A stretch of 64,000 nucleotides of DNA from Sophora flavescens (Eukaryota; Streptophyta; Magnoliopsida; Fabales; Fabaceae), in the NCBI GenBank assembly GCA_030762895.1, contig CM061063.1:71793836-71857835 (forward strand), given 5' to 3'. Below, piece after piece: positions 11,021-22,647 of this stretch (position 1 is its first letter; every line of letters starts with the position of its first letter). Made by a program: the position numbers and the translations under genes. The notes beneath the pieces are model-generated. The model did not search any database and was not told where the DNA came from. It saw nothing but the letters and a program-made list of their open reading frames with translations.

Positions 11021-11438
11021 GCTTCCATGGTGCTTCAAAATTGATTATGCATGTCAGGTAAACTCCCTTCAATAACTCTCTTTATTACCCTCAATAACTT
11101 CCATCAATAACTGCTATTCCATTTTCATATATGGATGGTAACAACTACTTTCAAAAGGGAATGTTTCTTCCTACCTTGTTCAATGCTATGTGAATGTAAC
11201 GTTTATCACCTTTTCCAGCTTATTTACCTGATATGCTTTGTGTTCACCTACCTTCATTAATGTGCAATTTCTACATTCAGCTACTGTGTTTGGTTATATG
11301 TTTGAAGGTGTGAAGCTGCTGCTAATTGCCCATCTCACACACATTATTTTGGAGCATCTTGTTTGAGCATCTTCTTCTTCCTCAAAGGTCCCGAGGTAAC
11401 TTATACCTTTATTCTTTATCACGGTTCTTGATTCCTTA
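11021..11438. repeat. Right copy of 405-bp direct repeat flanking the CACTA element
   Basis: Begins GCTTCCATGGTGCT directly at the CACTA right terminus and ends GATTCCTTAAC, after which host sequence continues. It is nearly identical to 2359-2762. Confidence 0.9.
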
Positions 11439-13190
11439 ACTTGTTTCTAGTAGTATAGTTTATATTTTATGTTTCTAATAGCTTTAAAGATTGTCTACAC
11501 AATGTTTAATGAAATGTCTCTTTAAGAGTAAACAAAGTTCTTTTGATGTTGTGGTCTCTGAACTGATTTGTGGTCCCTGGAGTTTTATTTTACAATGAAT
11601 GTTTGCACGCGAGTCAGTTTTTATAGATAGATGAATGATTAATGGATCTAATGTCAATATGTCTCCCATGCCCACTAACATATAAATTTGTGTACAGTAA
11701 AATAAACATATGAATATCTTTCATGTAAAAGGACCTCTCCAAAAAAGTAAAGCTTAAGGCTCAGCACCATCAAGAAAACCTTGTTTTAGTGTAATCATGA
11801 TACATCCAAAATCATTCCTGCGTTTTGCTGCAATACAGAAGCAATAATATATCATATATCTTTTCCCAAAATTCTTAGACTTGCTAGTTCTTCAAAGATT
11901 TGATATTTAAATACAGTAGTTTGCTACAACGTATGTTGAGTGTTAAATTTTGGTTCTGTTTTTTGGTCTGTTTGAGTTATGGTTCTTTTCTTTGTTCTGT
12001 TTGAGTTCTGGTTCTGTTCTTTATTCTTTGTTCTATGAATCGTGTTTTTATTTTCTGTCCTACTTTATGGATATAGAAGTATGGCTACTCTTAAGAGGAA
12101 AGTTGTTGTGGATCCCCCTGTTTCTAATGATGAAGCACGGAAGTAACTGCATTGGCTTAGGCATGCGGCGTATAACCCTTTGCCCTTTATGAATATGTAA
12201 TGAAGATTATGTAATAGGATTAAGTATCCTCACTATCATGTCTCTTGGGTGTGTGGTTTAATGATTATGTATTGTGTCTCTTAGGTGTGTGTTTTGAAGA
12301 ATATGTATTAGAAATTCAAGTTTCTGTGGTTTGAATATTATGTAGTAGGAACTAAACTTTCTATGTGGTGAGATTACGTATGAACTTTATTATCTATAAC
12401 ATGAATCTTGCTGCAGCTTTTGGTGTATTGTGAATGTTTTCGTTGCTGCAGTGTAATCTTGTTTTTTGCTGTAGTGTAGTTGAATTTTGTTTCGTTGTAC
12501 TTTTATGTAGTTGAACTCTTTCTTGCTGCAACTTATGATAATGCACTTGATAAACATGCAGACATGTATGTTTCATAACTCCTGCTTGGATTATAACACC
12601 TGCAAAATGTTTTATAACTCCTGCTTGGTTTAAAACACAATTAATCTTACTCAATTTTGCTGACAGGGGTTTGCAAAATATTTTATAACTCATGCTTGGT
12701 TTATAACACAATTAAACACAATTAAAATACAATTAATCTTGCTCAATTTTACTGACAGGGAATTGCAAAATGTTTTATAACTCCTGCTTGTTTGTTTCCC
12801 TCAATAACATAAGTCACATCCTAATGTTAAGTATTCATCTTCAATATGCCATGTCCTAGGTACTCGATGAGATTGCATTATATGCTAACCAAACCTTTAA
12901 TTTTAATGTCAATAATAAGAAACTAGTTTAGTTTTTTGGCCTTTCAGAGGTTTAACATTTAAAAAAAAAAAATTGATAACATTTCAGAGGTTAAGATTTC
13001 ACTTTCATATTAATAATGCTAATATAAAATTACAAATACAATGGCTCGTCGAATTATTGTAAATGAAAATTACAATATATTTATCCTACTTGTTGATATA
13101 TATATATATATATGTATATATTATAATTAATAATTAAAATGGCAACGAAATCTAGTTAAAGAATGTATATATACACTAATACCCATTTTG
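11439..13190. repeat. Non-coding AT-rich spacer with tandem duplication
   Basis: No gene recognised. A tandem repeat at about 12590-12790 has unit TTATAACTCCTGCTTGGTTTA...CTGACAGGG..TTGCAAAAT. It is present about two and a half times, and one unit is expanded by extra ACACAATTAAA. A (TA)n run lies at about 13098-13114. Confidence 0.6.
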
Positions 13191-13199
13191 GTAATTGCA

Positions 13200-13385
13200 C
13201 ACCCAAAAGCAATTTTGATCTAAACTATCCAAACAACAAGAATTTATGAAAATCACTTTTTCATGAAGTCGTCCAAACATAAATCACTTTACTGTCAACT
13301 CATTTTTAACCAAAATCAATTTTACAAAATCAATTCCTCCCAGAATCACGTTTGTCAAAAGTTAATCCAAACACACACTTTAACA
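13200..13385. mobile_element. MITE-like element of the TCCAAACACACAC family
   Basis: The right part, CAATTTTACAAAATCAATTC...AATCACGTTTGTCAAA...AATCCAAACACACAC, is shared in the same orientation with 53400-53540 and in reverse orientation with 19507-19640. No coding capacity. The left boundary is uncertain. Confidence 0.5.
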
Positions 13386-13434
13386 ACAGAGAAATCTGGT
13401 AAAAATCCCACCGCGGATCCACACCCCTCGATAT

Positions 13435-15928
13435 TGTGACACCCTAGAATAATTATAACATAATAAACAAAGCTTAGTAAAAAATTATCCACTTTATCTA
13501 AAATAAATATTTAACAGAGTAGTAGAAAACTGTGGTTTCCAAAAATAATTTTAGAGTTTGTAGCAGTGTATAAAATCGTCACAATCATTAACGTTTTTCA
13601 ATACTTAATTATCGTATATGAAAATTCCAAAAAAATCACTAAAACAATATCAGAGTTGATTATTTACAAAAATTCTTAAGAGGACCAAGTGGACCATTTT
13701 AACAGACTCCAATCTGACTCGACCTGACTACAAAACTTTCCCCATTGGGATCTATCAACCATCCTGGAAATGCTATCAAGAGCCCAATGCCACATTTAAA
13801 ACCTGGAAATGTCAGAAATCCCAAAAATGAGTAAAACTCAGTGACAATAGTAAATATATTCAAAACAATATGAACTATGACATTTCTAGCCATACCTGCC
13901 GTGGAAGGTATAGAAAATCCTCTCTTCACAACCCAACACATAATCAAGATAAAGTAAACACCAGAAAGTAGCATTTTCATATGTAAAAAAAAAGAACAAC
14001 ATTTGCTATAACAATTACTATTCCTAAATTCATTTCAATCGATCCCTTTCTTGCCCGAAGACCACAATCTTGCCCGAAGGCCATAACCTCATGTCACACA
14101 ATGCTGACGTGGCCACCTACAATCCTGTCACCATCCCCCATTCCCGTTAGGGACATTAGTCAGTCGTCCAAGCAGTTCGTCCATAACACCGGTGCACATC
14201 CCCATTCCCGTTAGGATGCTCATGCAAAGCAATGACACTATTCCCTCATTCCCGTTAGGGAATAGCTGCACAAAATAAAAGTATCCCCATTCCTGTTAGG
14301 ATACGAGACGACTTGGCAAGGACTAGAAGAGTATCACGGTAGTTACCCCCATTCCCGTTAGGGAACTAACCCGTGACATCTGGTACCAGTAATCGGATAC
14401 TCTGACCTCGTGTGTTCCACCCATACGGCTGTGAACAACACCATGCATTCTAATATGAGTCTCACCAACTCTTATCGGGTCATAACTTAGTGCCTTAATC
14501 TCTCCTTACTATCTCAACCCTTAAATCAAATTATATTATGTCATTGTTCTTATCCTAAACTCTGGCGAGATACTTATTCTACCAGTCAAGCATACAAGTC
14601 ATATATCAAATGCATTTGCCAAACAAAGCAATTCAATTACCACCATGCTATAATATATTCTCACATATAGACATATCAATTCAAACCAAACCAACAAGCC
14701 AGGACAAGTAAACAAACCAATCAAGCATAGCATATAATCACATCAATTCATACAAGAAATCACACCAATTCAAATAATTACCCATACAAAATAGAGAGGT
14801 TTTGAGGGATTCTATTGTCACCTTGAATCCTCTTGAAAAAGAGATGATATCGAAATCTAGCTCTTTTCTCGAGGTCCTATCTATGCCTTTGTTTCTTTTC
14901 CTTGTTATAATCTCATCAATAATAGAGTTTGAATCGAGTCCTCTCCTTTCTCCTTGTACAGTTTCGGTCAGCATAAAGAAAAGGCCTCGCATATTAATTC
15001 AACAAACAGTCCATTAATTAATGACATATCAATAACTACTTATTCTATAGCAAAGGAAATTTGCAGATTAACCCTTAACAGAGGCAAGAACTAATATTTA
15101 GGTAAAATCTTGGGGTAGGGTTTCAAAATTGATTTGGGGATTTTCTTGAATCTAGAAGAAACTAGGGGTAAACACTTACCCAACAAGGAGAGGAAGAGAT
15201 GGTGGTGACTGGGGTGGTGAGCAGTGGCAGCAGCGACTCCGGTGTGGTGGCAGTGGCGGTGAGGTGAGTTCTACAGCCACCATGACTAAACAAAGGAGAT
15301 GAAACTCATAGAAATAAAGATGGGTGGTCGAACCAGCATGGACGGAGACGCCATCGCGGTGGCGTCAGGGGCTCAATGCGACGGCGGCGCAACACGGCGA
15401 GGATGAAGATGAACCGGTGATGTGGGGCGAAACTGGGTCACGTGGCTCCTCTTCCGCATCAAGCAGCGGCAGCCGACGAGCTGGACGACGGTCCTAAGGC
15501 GGCACGCGGTTTCTGGCAGCAAGAGGGAGGTGTGAGTTGATGAAGAAGAAGAAGAAGAAGAAGAAGAGAGTTTTTCAGAAATGGGAAGTGAGGGTGAGGG
15601 AGAGTCTTCGTGATTTAGAAGAGAGGAGAGTGGTGTGCATAGTAAAATAGGGGGTGTGACTAGCAAATTAATAAAATCAGCTCTTTGAAATAAATAAAAT
15701 ATTTGTGATATCATAGAGTTAGGTACTTTCATAAAATAAATTCTACCCTTTATAAATTCCAAAATAATTATATTTTCTTACTAAAATATCTCTTAGCCAA
15801 ATAATATAATTTGAAACTAAATCATAAAATATCATTTTATAATTATCAAACACAAACAATTATCACTGTACAAAAAAAATTGAACAGTTTAATAATAATT
15901 ATCCCGCTTCTAAAACTGGGATGTGACA
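13435..15928. mobile_element. Solo LTR (Gypsy-type), 2.5 kb
   Basis: Starts TGTGACACCC and ends GGGATGTGACA, the TG...CA termini typical of large plant Ty3/Gypsy LTRs. It is flanked by GATAT on the left and GGTAT on the right, a 5-bp target duplication with one mismatch. There is no gag or pol inside, so it is most simply a solo LTR left by recombination. It contains the hairpin cluster at 14131-14375 and a GAA-rich microsatellite at about 15541-15565. The serine-rich 129-codon minus frame at 15373-15762 overlaps that microsatellite and is not called. Confidence 0.7.
14131..14375. repeat. Five hairpins with conserved loop and variable stems
   Basis: The motif CATTCCCGTTA (once CATTCCTGTTA) occurs five times. 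Each copy is flanked by a different self-complementary stem. These are TCCC/GGGA (14134-14137 with 14150-14153), CATCC/GGATG (14197-14201 with 14214-14218) and CTATTCCCT/AGGGAATAG (14238-14246 with 14257-14265). The other two are GTATCC/GGATAC (14281-14286 with 14299-14304) and a bulged 13-bp stem CACGG-TAGTT-CCC/GGG-AACTA-CCGTG (14335-14375). Confidence 0.85.
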
Positions 15929-16063
15929 GGTATACTTTTTTTTTCTTTCTCGTAACACAAAATTGTCTTTGGAAAACCTCTAAGTCACAATCAATTTTAG
16001 TTAATTTAAGAAAAAATGAAAAACCTTTAATTTAAGAATAATGTCTTTGGAATCAACTTGAGT
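15929..16063. repeat. Dispersed repeat
   Basis: CTAACACAAAATT-like, TTAATTTAAGAAAA, GAAAAACCTTTAATTT and GTCTTTGGAATCAACTTGAG recur in the same order at 46448-46563. Class unknown. Confidence 0.6.
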
Positions 16064-16214
16064 TTGGAAACCGATTATGCATAGACAATGATGAAGACTT
16101 AATCCAAGAGTACCCCTAATATATCCGTTCTAAAAATATACTCCATCTGAACTCAACTATAAGAAAAAAAGTACTTATATTTTGTGGACTCTGTTGTTTT
16201 GGCTTCAATGACTC

Positions 16215-16230
16215 GGGGGGGGGGGGGGGG
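16215..16230. repeat. Poly-G tract (16 G)
   Basis: An uninterrupted run of sixteen G in AT-rich DNA. Confidence 0.95.
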
Positions 16231-17272
16231 ATTGAGTTTTCAAAAAACATTTCCCTCTTAAAACTTTTTCACAAAGCTTTATAAATCAAAGTTGCGGATT
16301 AGTTTGCATACCAATAGTAACTCCTTTAAGTTTTTTAGCCTTTTTAATGCCTTGTTTTATTAGGGGGGTTACACTTTAATTTGAATAAAGAAGGGATTTA
16401 TGTGTAACAGCCACATAATGGTGGAAAGAGAAAATTAACTCACCATTTAGTGGCATGATTTAAGCGGATTAGTGCCCTTAGGATCTTTTACAAAATCGAT
16501 GAAGGGTTTTTACAAAATTTTGAATAGAAGGATAAGAAAGATTAATTCAGAAAGATTCAGAATAGGTTCGGGTTTAATAACTCAGTAATAACAAAATACA
16601 GTTTATACAGATCAAGAACAGAAATTATATTGAACTTTAAACATCAAAGTTGCAGGTTCTTCAACATAAACAGAAAGTAAAGGAGTTTGAGTTTAGGGAT
16701 ACCACACAATCAGATTTATCTTGGTTCAGCCACCTCCACTGTGACCTACATCCAATCCCCACTCCACCTGTGGGATTTCACACACTAACACACAAGATTT
16801 ACCAGGTAGCTTGAAAAACCTTCACACCACAGAGCACTCCTTCACCTCGAGATATCACACTCTTGTGAAGAGCCTCAATGTTCAACCTTAGGGATACCTC
16901 ACCCTAATCACTCAGAGAGACTCACTCTCTCTTTACAATCAAATTGTAAAACAAAAGTTGATTCCTAACTCTCAATAGTCAGATAAACAAATTGAAGCAC
17001 TTATGAGTATTGAAACACTCTTTTCACAGTAAGCTCAAGAAAGATGATGAATGATTTTCACAATTAATTTCTCAAAACGATTACGTAAAACTGTGATATG
17101 TTATGATATTCGTATATGTTGTTTAAGTGTTCCTTTGATCCCTCTTTATATAGAAAACAAGTTATAGTCGTTGGGATCAATCAAAACAGATTTGGATCTG
17201 ATTAATAGAATCTGTTTTCTTGATTCTCGTTCTTGAAATAAGATTCTGATTGTTTTTGTAGAATTCGCGTCC
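16231..17272. other. Repeat-derived spacer
   Basis: No gene recognised. Stretches such as CTTGGTTCAGCCACCTCCAC and CACCTGTGGGATTTCACACA resemble plant Copia LTR sequence, but I cannot find matching ends. Confidence 0.35.
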
Positions 17273-17410
17273 ATAAAATAACCGAGTCTATTTGGAAAAA
17301 TAGCCGCGTCTATCTTAAAAAATAACCGCGTCCATCTTAAAACATTGTCGAGTCCATTTGAAGAAAATAGCCACGTCCATTTGGAAAAAATAGCCGCGTC
17401 CATTTGCCAC
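17273..17410. repeat. Tandem array 1 (about 24-bp unit, GCGTCCATTTGGAAAAAATA)
   Basis: Six degenerate tandem units around the core CGCGTCCAT, which is TGGACG read on the other strand. Confidence 0.8.
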
Positions 17411-17531
17411 GTCAGTAGACGGGAGTACTAACACAAAGTAATTGGACGTGCTCCAACTAGTAGACGAGCTCCATATGCCATGTCAGTGGACGGAGCTTCT
17501 CATTAAGATCTTAGCAAGTCCAAAGACTTGT

Positions 17532-17852
17532 GTGGACGAGCACTTTTATCACTTCAGTGGACGTGCGCTTGTGTCACTTTAGTGGACGTGCGCTTGTATC
17601 ACTTTAGTGGACGTGCGCTTGTATCACTTTAGTGGACGAGCACTTCTGTCACTTTAGTGGACGTGAGATTCTGTCACTTTAGTAGACGTGCGCTTCTGTC
17701 ACTTTAGTAGACACGTGCGCTTCTGTCACTTTAGTAGACGTGTGCTTCTGTCACTTTAGTAGACGTGAGCTTCTATCGCTTTCTTGGACGTCAGTTTTTA
17801 CTATTCCCAGTATGGACGAGCGCTTATATTATTCTAGTGATGGACGAGCGCT
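17532..17852. repeat. Tandem array 2 (25-bp unit, TGGACGTGCGCTTGTATCAC)
   Basis: About twelve tandem units of 25-27 bp: T(G/A)GACG(T/A)GCGCTTCTGTCACTTTAG with substitutions and small indels. The most regular units are at 17557-17640. Units drift at the right end. Confidence 0.9.
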
Positions 17853-18480
17853 TTGAAATCTTATTTCAAAAATCATTTTCATTTACGAAAACTTATTCAT
17901 TTTAATGCATGTTATGAAAATTGATTTTCTTTCATGCATCTTTTCAAATTGAGCTTATTTGTGAATAAGAGATTTAATCTCTTACAAATCATCTAAAACT
18001 TAACACTAATTTCTTCGTTAAGCTCTTGTCTTGATGATTCCTTGATCTTCGTCTTTGCTATTTGATTCCTCCAAGTTCTTCCTTGAATATTCTCCTTTGA
18101 TTGCTCACTAAACTTGTTGAGTATTGCTTGATATCTGTCTTTGTAATTTGACACTAAAAACACTTGCATACACATTAAGTTGTACTTGGCATATATCAAA
18201 ATCTCTAAGTCATTTAGTTTAACAGACTCAAATATAAGGAAAATTCAACAAATTCAACTCTATTTAATGTCAATGTTTCAAAAATCAAGAAAATTAACCA
18301 ATCCAACCAATTCTCCTTTTACTTTTCCTAGAGCATTGCACACTCCTAAGGCAATTAAATGGTAGATTAGTAATTGTAACTCTTTTTTTTTTTACATAAA
18401 TCAAGACAATTAAACTAAATTAACTGACTTCCTTAATAAGTGTGATGTTAGTCTATTTTGCTTATAATTGAGTCCGGAGG
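17853..18480. other. Spacer
   Basis: AT-rich sequence. The minus-strand frame at 17993-18199 (AILNKFSEQSKENIQ) is lysine/glutamine-rich and not recognised. No feature supported. Confidence 0.4.
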
Positions 18481-18860
18481 GAGTAGTGCTTGTTTGGTTA
18501 CAACCTGAAACTCCATTTGGGCTCTCAAACTCCAGTTGTTATAGTAATTGGAGTGTTTGGGAACAGAATTGAGTCCAAAATAATTGATTCCTATGTGCGT
18601 AGAATTGATTTTAGTGGAAGCAAGAATTTCTAGCTTTTCCGTTGAAAATAATTGATTCTATGATGTGGGACCCACAAAATTCTACATATTTACACCTCAA
18701 AAATGATTTTACTTTATCATCCAAACAAAATCAATTATTCTAAACCCACTTTTAAAATATTATTATCAAACACAAATCAATTTTTTAGCCTCAATTTTTT
18801 CAAAATCAATTATATCAAAATAAATTCTATCAAAATCTAAAACAAACAGACTCATATTAT
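18481..18860. mobile_element. MITE-like sequence (AATTGATTC/AAATCAATT inverted repeats)
   Basis: Left half contains AATAATTGATTCC, TAGAATTGATTTTAG and AATAATTGATTC. Right half contains the complements AAAATCAATTATTC, CACAAATCAATTTT and AAAATCAATTATA, so the segment can fold back on itself. Ends are not definable by eye. Confidence 0.4.
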
Positions 18861-19506
18861 AAGAAACAAAACCCTAAATCATACGGACCAAGGAAAAGTC
18901 TTGAAATGAGCTAATTGTAATTAATACTCATAGATTTTCAAAAATACCCTTTCAATATTGATGAATCAACTCACTTGCATGGAAAATTGATACATCTCGT
19001 AAATATAAATTCTATTATAAATGATGGTAATATTGAAAATTAACATTTAATATATGTGAAAATTGATGCACATTTCTAATATTTTGGACAAAAAAATGGA
19101 CCAGTTTATTTCTTATAATATAGACCGGAGGTAATATATATTATTACCTCAAATTAATTGTGCTAGTAGTTAATAAATTTTAGTTTTACCCCTACTAAGA
19201 CACTTACACATAGCTAAAACATTTAAGAAGAGCTTACATGAGCATGACAACTTATTTCGATAAGACCTAATTGTACAAATAAATTTGATCCGTACAAACA
19301 ACATTTTTTATTTTGATTCAACATTATCAAATTGCTTTGTTCATAAGAGTATAGATTTTTCTTAAGAAAATGTAGTGGCGTGTTTCGGTTAGAACCAATG
19401 TACACATGATAGTTCTACTACATGCATTCAGATTACTTGCAAATAATCACACACAATAAAAACAGAATCAACAATCAGTTATCAGAATTTGGCAACACCA
19501 CTTGAA

Positions 19507-19835
19507 AGGACTTAAACATGTGTTTGAATGAGAGTTTGACAAACGTGATTTTTGATGGAATTGATTTTGTAGAATTGATTTCAATACAATTGAGTTTGAA
19601 GTAAAGTGATTTATGTTTGGATGTTTTTACTTTAAAAGCAAGTTTGATGTAAAACTTAGTAAAATTTTTCAATCCAAAAGCAAAAACTACTCTAAGCTGC
19701 TTCTGATAGAATCAATTCTGTATGCAAAATTGCTTCCACAAACATGTTACCAAACACCTCTTTTTTTACAAGAATCACGTTTGACAGGTGCAGAAGCACT
19801 TCTGATACCTCCAGAAGTGAAACCAAACACACACG
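19507..19835. mobile_element. MITE-like element with TGTGTTTGGA-type ends
   Basis: Starts CATGTGTTTGAATGAGAGTTTGACAAACGTG and ends AAACCAAACACACACG, roughly complementary termini. The left half is the reverse complement of the family seen at 13200-13385 and 53400-53540. Confidence 0.5.
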
Positions 19836-21112
19836 TAGTTGCGGGCAAAAACAAAAAACAAAACTTACAAGTGCCCAACCATTCTTACAATCACTGACAA
19901 TCAAGCATCATTCAAGAAAGCTTTAAGTCGTGTGAGAGAAGAAAATCATTATTTTCATCCAAAACAGCAAGACAAATAATAACAATATAATTGATCCGCA
20001 TATCAAAACAAAATTTCAATTGGACGAGGAATCATACCCATAACATTATGAATCCAAGGAGCAGCACAAAATTATGATATCCAGTAGACCCATTCTCTAT
20101 CAGTAGATATGCCACTCAACACCTTATGAAAATATCAGCGCATCATTGATGTGACCAAAACAGAACAACCAAATCAGTAAAGCATAGATATGACTGAACC
20201 TGGAGGTGAAGGCATATTAACGTGTCATGCAGGGAATTTAAATTGGATATAAGCTATCTAACTATTTAATTACATAGATTCAAGCATTCATGAGAAATCA
20301 ATTCAAAGGATTCTATGCACAAGTAAATTGATGTTTTCTGGTGGTTTCAAGAAGCAATCACCGACAGCACCAAACAGAAATATAAAGCATCTAATTTCAC
20401 AATTCAAGAATAACATGCTACCACGGAACATGTCAACACATTGGAATTCTTACCAATAAGAACTGCATTATCTGAATTTAAACAACAGTACAAAGATATC
20501 CAACCAACAAGATACATTACAGTTTTCGAACATAAGCAGGAAACATGGGTATAGATCCTAATGGTTCGAACTTTCAGTGAAGACTGGGAATAACAAGAAT
20601 CAGTCCCCAATGTATGCGAGGTTACAAATTCATATAGTAGGAGGAAAATAAAAGAAAATTGAAGACTAACAACAATCTTGACCCAGAGCCTGTGTGGAGT
20701 TGTTGATGATTTGGTTCTATCATTGCCTATGTTTTTCGAGTTGCCCCCTCTCTCGGTTACTGCCTCTCTCTTGATTGGGGATTTTATAGGGTCAAACCAT
20801 CATCACTTGCCCTACGTCTCTGCAAAACAAAACAAAAAGCATATTTATATTAAAAATCTAAATTTTGCTTTCTAAGTTTAGGATTACAAATATTCTAAAA
20901 ACAAAAAGCTTAATTATACCACCAATATGAACCGGAGCATAGATACTTCACTGTTCTTCATTTTTATTACTAGGAACTTTATTTTGTAAATTTTAAAACT
21001 GTTGATTACCTGCTTCATTTTGTTGGGTACTAAATCAACTGATATAGTCAGTTGAAGACGTTGCCTTGGAATCCTGGGTAATCAACAAACACAGAGCAAT
21101 GGGAGTGTGAAA
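19836..21112. other. Spacer downstream of the NBS-LRR pseudogene
   Basis: No gene recognised on either strand. It could include the former 3' untranslated region of the NBS-LRR gene that ends at about 21113. Confidence 0.4.
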
Positions 21113-22103
21113 TTAGAAACCAAAAAGAAAAAAATAGAGACTACAACTATAGATCATGAAACTTGGTTGTCCAAGAAAATTTTCCTTTTCGTCAAAAGAT
21201 TTTCTTATAGTAGTATTAAGTTCACCTTCCCAAAGCCATTCACCATCGGCATATTGTGTCACTCTTACTTTTCTAAGTCTTGGTGTGCTCAAGATACCAT
21301 ATGAGAAAGTCTCCATTTTCGGACATTCTGTCACATATAAATTTATCAGTAATGGGAACTTGAAGTTGAATTTCTCCTTGCAAAAGCTTCTCAGCCTTGG
21401 TAAGTTAAGCAATGTCATATGATAAAAGCAATATCACGTCCATCACTATCATCCTCACTTACCACAATTTCCTCTACCATTTCACAATCATATATAATCA
21501 AATCTTTTAGTTTAAGGAAACTTCTAGCTGCTGCTGCTGATGTTATAATATTTACCAACCCAGAACAATGGCCAACCCTTAACATAACTAAATTCTGAAA
21601 TAGCTCCGAGGATGAAGATGGAACTACATTCTTCAATCTAGAAGTAAAAAAACTTCCAGGGTTTGAAGATTTTGAAGAATTGGTTGTATCTCAGAATTTT
21701 CTCTGTATAAATTCTCAAGGTCATTTAATCCATGAAGAATTAGAGTTTCCAACTTCATAATTGTCCCAATATTTTCACTTGATAAAATCTCTCCGAAGGA
21801 ACTGCAAGCCACTTCAAGCTTTTCGATATTGGTAAATCTATGAAGGAAACTCGCGGGGAGTTCGTCTAGCTAATCATGAAAGCATTGCAAGCAAAGAGCT
21901 TTTACAACATGCAAATCATCATCACAATATTCACCATTGTAGATACTTGTGACATCATGACTGCTTAATGACAATTCTTGAATTTCAGGGATAACCTATA
22001 GAGCCAATGAAATAGGATTAAGGCGAGTCTGAACACTTCATAAATATGCAAAAGAAATTAATGGTTGAAACAATATGATACAATATTAATATTTTAAGAT
22101 AGA
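21113..22103 (-). pseudogene. CNL pseudogene: C-terminal LRR end, 3' side of the Copia insertion
   Basis: The minus strand around 21790-21640 gives KLETLILHGLNDLENLYREN. Frame 21636-21415 gives FQNLVMLRVGHCSGLVNIIT and LKLKDLIIYDCEMVEEIV. Frame 21418-21113 gives FPLLINLYVTECPKMETFS, LSTPRLRKVRVTQ and WLWEGELNTTIRKSF, the usual final module of legume CNL proteins. It joins logically to 27145 across the Copia element. Confidence 0.85.
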
Positions 22104-22108
22104 GGTTT

Positions 22109-22586
22109 TGTTAAATCAAGAACACAGAATTGGGGTTCTGCACTTTGGTGCTTGTGGTGCAAGAAAACAAAAAAAGAAGAGATAGAGAAGAAGACAAGGA
22201 AATTATCGTGGTTCAGGGCACAATCACAACAACCCCTACATCCACACTGCAGTTGAGACTTCCATTCACTATGCCAAGACTTTACAGTACAAGAATCTCA
22301 GGTATGAACTCACACACTCCCTCACTTGCACTCACTTGTGTTTGTATGAATCACTCAACTTATTTTTCAGCATATATCACTCATCAGAGAATTCTATATC
22401 TGCTAATGCCTAACTATGACTTTATATAAGCAGTGCATAGGCAAGGCAGTTACAATTCAGTTTCTCTAACTGTCGACAACAGAAAAACTACTAACTACTC
22501 TTCCTATCAACTATTATCACATAGCTAATTTGTACATGGCATAAACTAACAAACTTAGCCAATTGGAGATTCACCCGAATTCTACA
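22109..22586 (-). repeat. Copia 1 3' LTR
   Basis: 478 bp, TG...CA ends. Carries the same TATA-like CTTTATATA (minus TATATAAAG) as the 5' LTR. Confidence 0.93.
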
Positions 22587-22598
22587 ATTCTCCACCTT
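22587..22598 (-). other. Copia 1 polypurine tract
   Basis: Minus strand AAGGTGGAGAAT directly abuts the 3' LTR. Confidence 0.8.
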
Positions 22599-22647
22599 GA
22601 ATCTTCAATACAAGTTGTTAGAGATGCCATCTGTCCCTTAAGGACTC

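Larger units (their letters stand above)
2763..11021 (-). mobile_element. CACTA (En/Spm) DNA transposon, left end missing, non-autonomous
   Basis: The right end reads ...GTCCACTAGTG, whose reverse complement begins CACTA, the diagnostic terminus of this superfamily. Both arms are packed with copies of AACGTCAGTTG and its complement, as expected of CACTA subterminal repeats. The interior, on the minus strand, holds a Transpos_assoc/DUF4216 ORF (6437-7447) and a second gene with Transposase_24-like and Ulp1-like segments (3949-6331). Both are typical of plant CACTA elements. The catalytic TNP2 transposase domain is absent, so the copy cannot move itself. No CACTA terminus exists at the left: the subterminal repeats begin right after the direct repeat at 2762. 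Confidence 0.85.

Noticed and set aside
15373..15762. 129-codon minus frame with a serine run
   Set aside because: The run comes from a GAA microsatellite inside the solo LTR. Composition outside it is not gene-like and no family is recognised.
17532..17852. Regular 25-bp repeats resembling a CRISPR array
   Set aside because: Repeats are contiguous without unique spacers, the DNA is plant nuclear, and no cas genes are present. It is a tandem satellite-like array.
16380..18000. Possible Copia solo LTR
   Set aside because: LTR-like phrases are present, but I could not find paired TG...CA ends or a target duplication, so it is left as unclassified repeat-derived sequence.
21156..21422. Plus-strand frames over the CNL 3' end and over Copia pol
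   Set aside because: They are antisense shadows of recognisable minus-strand LRR and polyprotein sequence.
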